Origin: Planctomycetaceae bacterium
Lineage (GTDB): Bacteria; Planctomycetota; Planctomycetia; Planctomycetales; Planctomycetaceae
Direction of reading: 5' to 3'
NCBI GenBank assembly: GCA_027080405.1
Contig: JALWSL010000763.1
Location: 1 to 10,735 of the forward strand
DNA: 10,735 nt
How positions within the stretch are numbered: position 1 is the stretch's first letter; the number at the start of each line of letters is the position of its first letter. The notes beneath the pieces were generated by a model. The model was not told the origin of the DNA. It worked only from the letters and a program-made list of their open reading frames with translations, and ran no database searches. Positions 6,176 to 10,735 of the stretch are shown in pieces. The translations under genes were made by a program, and so were the position numbers.

Positions 6176-9100
6176 ATGTCTCGGTTTTTTATCAATCGGC
6201 CCATTTTTGCCTCGGTGATTTCCATCGTCATCATCATAGCAGGAGCTGTTTCTCAAAGCTCACTGCCGGTTGAAAAATTCCCACAGGTAACGCCGCCAAC
6301 TGTTGTCGTGAACGCTATCTACCCGGGAGCGAATGCGAAAGTCATTGCGGAAACGGTCGCTGCTCCGATCGAGCAGGAAGTCAATGGCGTTGAAGGAATG
6401 CTCTATATGTCGTCCGTCAGTGCAGACGACGGAACGTATTCATTGACGATAACATTCGATATCGGTGTCGATCTGGACATGGCAACGGTCCTAGTGCAAA
6501 ACCGCGTTGCGATTGCGGAGCCCAAACTTCCTGAAGATGCCAGAAGGCAGGGGATTACGACGAAAAAGAAGTCGACGTCGGTTCTGCAATTTATCGCGTT
6601 GACCTCGGACAAGCCCGAGTTCGATTCCCTTTACTTGAGCAACTTTGCAACGATTCGTCTCAAAGACGAACTCGGGCGAATCAAGGGTGTTGGAGAAGTA
6701 ACGATCTTCGGAGCGGCTGATTACAGTATGCGCGTCTGGCTCGATCCCAGAAAGTTGAAAGCTCGCGATGTCACCACGCAAGATGTCGTTCGCACCATTC
6801 AGGAACAGAATGTGCAGGTTGCTGCGGGGCGAATCGGGCAGCCACCCGCTCCCGAGGGAACCGCATTTGAATTCACCGTCAATACGTTGGGACGCCTGGA
6901 AGATGTCAAACAGTTTGAAGAATTGATCATCAAAACGGCTCAAGGGGGACGGTTAACAAGAATCAAGGATGTTGCACGAGTGGAGTTGGGAGCCAGGGAG
7001 TACAAGTATGAATCGAAATTCAAAGGGAAGCCGAGTACCTCGATCGGAATTTACCAGTTGCCCGGGGCCAATGCGCTGGAAGTGGCTGATGGAGTCAGAG
7101 CAAAACTCGAAGAATTGAGCAAAACATTTCCTGAAGGCGTCGGATACAGTATCCCGTTCGATTCAACTGCGTTTGTGACCGCATCGATCGAAGAAGTCTA
7201 TACCACCCTGTTTCAGGCGATTGGTCTGGTTGTGTTGGTCATCTTCATTTTTCTGCAGGACTGGCGAACGACCCTGGTTCCCTGTGCGGCGATTCCTGTT
7301 TCGCTGATCGGAACGTTCGCGATCATGTCCGGGATCGGTTTTTCTGTCAATATGATTACGCTGTTCGGAATTGTCCTGGCGATTGGAATTGTGGTGGACG
7401 ATGCGATTGTCGTTGTTGAAAATACAGCTAGGCATATCGATGCCGGTCTGGATTCCCGTGCAGCAGCAATCAGGGCGATGGAAGAGGTGACCGCACCGGT
7501 GATTGCAACAACACTGGTGCTGCTTGCCGTGTTTGTGCCGACCGCGTTTATGGGCGGCATTACCGGGCAATTGTATCGGCAATTCGCATTGACCATTTCG
7601 GGGGCAGTGGTCATCAGCTCGATTAACGCCCTGACACTGAGCCCGGCTTTATGTGCGATTTTGATGCGACCTTCTCCAAAGAAAAAGAACTTCTTCTTTC
7701 GCGGTTTCAATCGATTGTTCGATTCATTGACGGGAGCCTATTCATCAATCGCCCGTCTGTTCGTTCGGCGTGTCTTCGTGGTTCTGGTTCTGTTTTTCGG
7801 ATTGGTCTTTTTGACAGGCTGGGGGTTCACTTCGTTGCCCACAGGCTTTTTGCCGACCGAAGACCAGGGATACTGTTTTCTGAATGTGCAACTTCCCGAC
7901 GCGGCTTCCCTGGAAAGAACCAACTCGGTGATGGAGCAGGTCGATGAAGTGATTCGCCAAACCCCCGGCGTGGAAAGCTGGCTGACAATCAGCGGATATT
8001 CGATGTTGAGTTCGACCAGTGCTTCGAATACAGCGATGGCAGTTGTAATCTACAAACCTTGGGACAAACGCACAAAACCGGAAGAACGGCAGGATGCAAT
8101 TGTCAAACATTTGAGAGCGAAACTTTCACAAATACAGTCCGCCCTTGCGATTGCTTTTATTCCGCCTCCGATAGACGGATTGGGAAACGCTGGCGGATTC
8201 CAGATGCAAATTCAGGATCGGGGCAATGTCGGACTCGAGGAATTGGGGGCGGTGGCAAACAGGATGGTCGAAGCCGGAAACAGTCAATCGGGTTTGACTG
8301 CGCTTTCAACAACATTCCGTGCCAATGTTCCTCAACTGTTTGCAGATATTGACCGGACAAAAGTGAAGACAATGGATATTCCATTGAACGACGTTTTTGG
8401 AACCCTGCAGGCGTACCTCGGTTCTTCTTATGTCAACGATTTCAACACATTTGGACGAACCTATCAGGTTCGTGTGCAGGCGGATCATCAATTCCGCGTT
8501 TCGCCGGTAGATATTCTGCAACTGAATGTACGAAACCTCAAAGGAGATATGATCCCGATGGGGACATTCACTTCGGTTAGCTATTCGCTCGGGCCACAAT
8601 CCATCCTGAGATACAATCTTTATCCAACCGCTTCGATTAACGGAGAGCCTGCTGCGGGAAAAAGTTCAGGCGATGCGTTGAAACTGATGGAACAGATGGC
8701 CAAGGCAAACCTGCCCGCTTCAATGGGGTTTGAGTGGACGGGAATGTCTTATCAGGAAAAAGCAGCCGGGTCGCCCTACGGAATCTTTGCCATCGCGATT
8801 CTCTTTGTCTTCCTCGTCCTTTCGGCTCAATACGAAAGCTGGACGATGCCCGCGGCTGTGATCGCGGTTGTTCCGTTGGCGGTACTGGGAGTGGTGATCG
8901 CTCTCTCGATTTCCGGAATGGACAACAACACCTATACGCAAATTGGCATCGTGCTGTTGGTCGCACTGGCCAGTAAGAATGCCATTCTGATTGTCGAATT
9001 TGCCAGCGAGCAGCGGGAAGAAGGCAAGACGATTCAGGAAGCAGCCATCAACGCAGCTCGCCTACGTTTTCGGGCGATTCAGATGACCGCGATCTCCTCC

Positions 9101-9310
9101 ATTCTCGGCTTTCTCCCCTTGCTGATTGCCAGTGGAGCGGGAGCAGCGAGCCGGCAGGCTGTGGGAAACGCGGTCGTGGGTGGAATGTGTGCAGCGACAC
9201 TATTTTCCCTGCTGTTCGTCCCTACGTTCTTTGTCATCTTCCGTTTTCTTGGCGAGTACGGGACAAAAAAAGAGAGCCAGGAAACCCCGACTGCACCGGA
9301 AAGTCCGTAG
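6176..9310 (+). CDS. RND-type inner-membrane proton/drug antiporter (HAE1, AcrB-like)
   Basis: Hydrophobe/amphiphile efflux pump, 1044 residues from the ATG at 6176, close to AcrB (1049). It would form the inner-membrane trimer that takes up substrates from membrane or periplasm and exports them with proton influx. The start FFINRPIFASVISIVIIIAG is the canonical first helix. The proton-relay residues are present: Asp408-Asp409 in helix 4 (GIVVDDAIVVVEN), Lys934 in helix 10 (ALASKNAILIVEF), and Arg964 and Thr971 in helix 11 (RFRAIQMT), matching AcrB Asp407/408, Lys940, Arg971 and Thr978. Two large periplasmic loops lie at about 30-335 and 555-865, the second beginning GFLPTEDQG. The C-terminus ends in a short charged tail. 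Substrate cannot be told from sequence. It follows the adaptor gene in what is probably one operon, and no outer-membrane factor gene is adjacent. Confidence 0.97.
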   Translation: MSRFFINRPIFASVISIVIIIAGAVSQSSLPVEKFPQVTPPTVVVNAIYPGANAKVIAETVAAPIEQEVNGVEGMLYMSSVSADDGTYSLTITFDIGVDLDMATVLVQNRVAIAEPKLPEDARRQGITTKKKSTSVLQFIALTSDKPEFDSLYLSNFATIRLKDELGRIKGVGEVTIFGAADYSMRVWLDPRKLKARDVTTQDVVRTIQEQNVQVAAGRIGQPPAPEGTAFEFTVNTLGRLEDVKQFEELIIKTAQGGRLTRIKDVARVELGAREYKYESKFKGKPSTSIGIYQLPGANALEVADGVRAKLEELSKTFPEGVGYSIPFDSTAFVTASIEEVYTTLFQAIGLVVLVIFIFLQDWRTTLVPCAAIPVSLIGTFAIMSGIGFSVNMITLFGIVLAIGIVVDDAIVVVENTARHIDAGLDSRAAAIRAMEEVTAPVIATTLVLLAVFVPTAFMGGITGQLYRQFALTISGAVVISSINALTLSPALCAILMRPSPKKKNFFFRGFNRLFDSLTGAYSSIARLFVRRVFVVLVLFFGLVFLTGWGFTSLPTGFLPTEDQGYCFLNVQLPDAASLERTNSVMEQVDEVIRQTPGVESWLTISGYSMLSSTSASNTAMAVVIYKPWDKRTKPEERQDAIVKHLRAKLSQIQSALAIAFIPPPIDGLGNAGGFQMQIQDRGNVGLEELGAVANRMVEAGNSQSGLTALSTTFRANVPQLFADIDRTKVKTMDIPLNDVFGTLQAYLGSSYVNDFNTFGRTYQVRVQADHQFRVSPVDILQLNVRNLKGDMIPMGTFTSVSYSLGPQSILRYNLYPTASINGEPAAGKSSGDALKLMEQMAKANLPASMGFEWTGMSYQEKAAGSPYGIFAIAILFVFLVLSAQYESWTMPAAVIAVVPLAVLGVVIALSISGMDNNTYTQIGIVLLVALASKNAILIVEFASEQREEGKTIQEAAINAARLRFRAIQMTAISSILGFLPLLIASGAGAASRQAVGNAVVGGMCAATLFSLLFVPTFFVIFRFLGEYGTKKESQETPTAPESP

Positions 9311-9327
9311 GCAGCAGCCTGTGCCAT

Positions 9328-9361
9328 GACATCGCTCGTTGTACGACATCGCTTGTTGCAC
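9328..9361. repeat. 17-bp tandem repeat after the efflux operon
   Basis: Two head-to-tail units, 9328-9344 and 9345-9361 (GACATCGCTYGTTGYAC), identical at 15 of 17 positions. It begins 17 bases after the pump stop codon. Confidence 0.65.
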
Positions 9362-9375
9362 ACAGACACACTTTC

Positions 9376-9394
9376 TTGTACGATTTTGTACGAT
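9376..9394. repeat. TTGTACGAT direct repeat, 10-base period
   Basis: Two identical copies at 9376-9384 and 9386-9394. The related TTGTACGAC at 9339-9347 spans the junction of the 17-base tandem repeat just upstream. A ten-base period puts the two copies on the same helix face. It lies about 85-100 bases upstream of the nitrilase-family gene. Confidence 0.5.
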
Positions 9395-9466
9395 GCGACG
9401 CCCTGTCTGTCGACGGATGCGAAAGTTGCTGTGTGACAAAAAGTAATGAAAACGGTTCGAGTAAAC

Positions 9467-9471
9467 GGGAG
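9467..9471 (+). promoter_or_regulatory. Ribosome binding site of the nitrilase-family gene
   Basis: GGGAG, with a five-base spacer to the ATG at 9477 and eight bases to the second in-frame ATG at 9480. Either could be used. Confidence 0.65.
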
Positions 9472-9476
9472 CCAAC

Positions 9477-10735
9477 ATGATGCGACGAATCTTCCTGTTA
9501 TTGTGCGCGGTGACATGCGGTGGCGTTTGGGTATCGGCAGCAGAGCAGGTGAGTAGTCTGGAGTTTAATGGTTGGCGTACGGCTTCGCCTCGAGCGGAGA
9601 TTTGCCCGACCTTCTCGGTGCGTCAAAACGGAGGGCCTGATGGTCGCGGCGGGCTGATGATCGAACAGGATCAACGGGAAGGCCTGAGCGGCGGTTGGGT
9701 GAAAACGTACGAAATCGAAGGGGGCGCCCATTACCGCATCACAGCGTTTCGCAAAACCTGCGGTCTGGAGAATCCCCGCTATCAAACTTATGTCGAACTG
9801 CTTTTTCATGATGCGAATGGTAATTTGGTCACCAACAGGCAAACCGGTGTGAGATCGCGACCATTCTATCCTCCTGATGGTAAGACGGATGCGGGCGGGT
9901 GGACGAAATTTACAGGCATCTATCGTGCTCCGATCGATGCCACACATGCCACGATCAATCTGCATCTGCGCTGGGCTCCCCAAGGACGCGTCGAGTGGGG
10001 CGGTGTGTCGCTCCGCAAAAGTGGCCCGAGACCGCCACGCCGGGTTCGTCTTGCAGCCGTCAACTACCGGCCGCATGGAGGCAAGACGACGCTGGACAAC
10101 TGCCGGCAACTCGAACCGTACGTTGCCGAAGCCGCCAAACAACGTGCCCACTTGGCGGTATTCGGCGAGTGCATCACCAACGTGGGAAACGGCCTGTCCT
10201 ATCTTGAGGCGGCTGAATCAGTCCCCGGCCCCTCGACAGATTTTCTGGCGGAACTTGCCAGGAAGTATCACATCTACCTCGTCACAAGTCTGTACGAACG
10301 GGTGGACCATCTGGTTTACAATACCGCTGTCTTGCTGAGTGCTGACGGAAAACTCGTCGGAAAATACCGCAAGACCTGCCTGGCACGGGATGAGTATCGA
10401 AGTGGCATTTCACCCGGTCATCGGTTGCCTGTTTTCGACACGCCGTTCGGAAAGGTCGGCATGATGATTTGTTTCGATGTCCACATGCCGGAAGTGGCCC
10501 GCGGACTGGCGGCAAATGGTGCCGAAATTATCGCGATGCCCATCAATGGCGGCGATCCGGATCTGGCTCGGGCGCGTGTGATTGAAAACCAGGTGTATCT
10601 GGTGACCGCCAGCTACAGCGTCAACGACGACTGGATGCAAACAGGAGTCTGGAACTTGAACGGTAAGTTGCTCGCACGTGCCACGAACAAAAACACACTC
10701 GTCCTCGCCGAAATCGACCTGTCGCACCCATCCTT
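9477..10735 (+). CDS. Secreted carbon-nitrogen hydrolase with N-terminal beta-sandwich-like domain (runs off right edge)
   Basis: 419 codons are visible and the frame is open to the window end. An in-frame TAA at 9462-9464 limits the start to the ATG at 9477 or 9480. Residues 1-23 (MMRRIFLLLCAVTCGGVWVSA...) form a Sec signal peptide with likely cleavage near SAA/EQ. Residues about 27-182 are beta-rich, with alternating aromatic strands and a closing WGGVSLRKS, resembling carbohydrate-binding or galactose-binding-like jelly rolls; I infer this fold, having no motif to prove it. From about 190 the nitrilase superfamily domain follows with a complete Glu-Lys-Cys triad: Glu231 (VFGEC), Lys299 (KYRKTCL) and Cys332 (GMMICFDVHMPE), and the family ending ENQVYLVTASY at 370-380. 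Such enzymes cleave or form amide or nitrile C-N bonds; the substrate here is unknown. Export implies a periplasmic or extracellular substrate, unlike most family members, which are cytosolic. Confidence 0.88.
   Translation, partial: MMRRIFLLLCAVTCGGVWVSAAEQVSSLEFNGWRTASPRAEICPTFSVRQNGGPDGRGGLMIEQDQREGLSGGWVKTYEIEGGAHYRITAFRKTCGLENPRYQTYVELLFHDANGNLVTNRQTGVRSRPFYPPDGKTDAGGWTKFTGIYRAPIDATHATINLHLRWAPQGRVEWGGVSLRKSGPRPPRRVRLAAVNYRPHGGKTTLDNCRQLEPYVAEAAKQRAHLAVFGECITNVGNGLSYLEAAESVPGPSTDFLAELARKYHIYLVTSLYERVDHLVYNTAVLLSADGKLVGKYRKTCLARDEYRSGISPGHRLPVFDTPFGKVGMMICFDVHMPEVARGLAANGAEIIAMPINGGDPDLARARVIENQVYLVTASYSVNDDWMQTGVWNLNGKLLARATNKNTLVLAEIDLSHPS

Noticed and set aside
9310..9321. AGGC/GCCT stem-loop just after the pump stop as a terminator
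   Set aside because: The stem is only four base pairs and no T-run follows.
9498..10151. 217-codon open frame antisense to the nitrilase-family gene
   Set aside because: The plus strand has a signal peptide, a ribosome binding site and a complete catalytic triad; the minus frame has none of these.
1..10735. A new defence, mobile or biosynthetic system
   Set aside because: Every sizeable gene is a recognisable housekeeping, efflux or hydrolase family. No transposase, integrase, nuclease or other island signs were seen.

Overview
This window looks like an ordinary chromosomal stretch of a Gram-negative bacterium. A planctomycete is the best guess: a periplasmic/secreted carbon-nitrogen hydrolase with an N-terminal beta-sandwich, weak ribosome binding sites at some genes, loose gene spacing and moderate base composition all fit, but this is inference from gene style and not from a marker gene.

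Left half, minus strand (right to left): inorganic pyrophosphatase (ppa, 4136-3582), a three-histidine-box membrane fatty-acid-desaturase-type protein (3429-2401), elongation factor 4 (lepA, 2061-220) and the first 70 codons of dihydropteroate synthase (folP, 210 to beyond the left edge). lepA and folP are separated by only 9 bases and almost certainly share a transcript. ppa, desaturase and lepA are co-directional but separated by 152 and 339 bases, so they may each have their own promoter.

Right half, plus strand: after a 558-base divergent gap comes a two-gene RND efflux operon, a lipoprotein-type membrane fusion protein (4695-6107) followed by an HAE1/AcrB-type inner-membrane proton antiporter (6176-9310). 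No outer-membrane channel is encoded beside them. Downstream, after 166 bases, starts a secreted nitrilase-superfamily protein (9477 to beyond the right edge) in which a signal peptide and a beta-sandwich-like region precede the catalytic domain.

The housekeeping genes carry all expected catalytic motifs. I found no CRISPR, tRNA, rRNA, insertion sequence or phage gene, and no convincing new multi-gene system. The least expected signals are in the gaps between genes: most of the larger ones carry short direct repeats, often with a 17-19 base period, and two contain imperfect inverted repeats. The domain fusion of the last gene is the most interesting coding feature.
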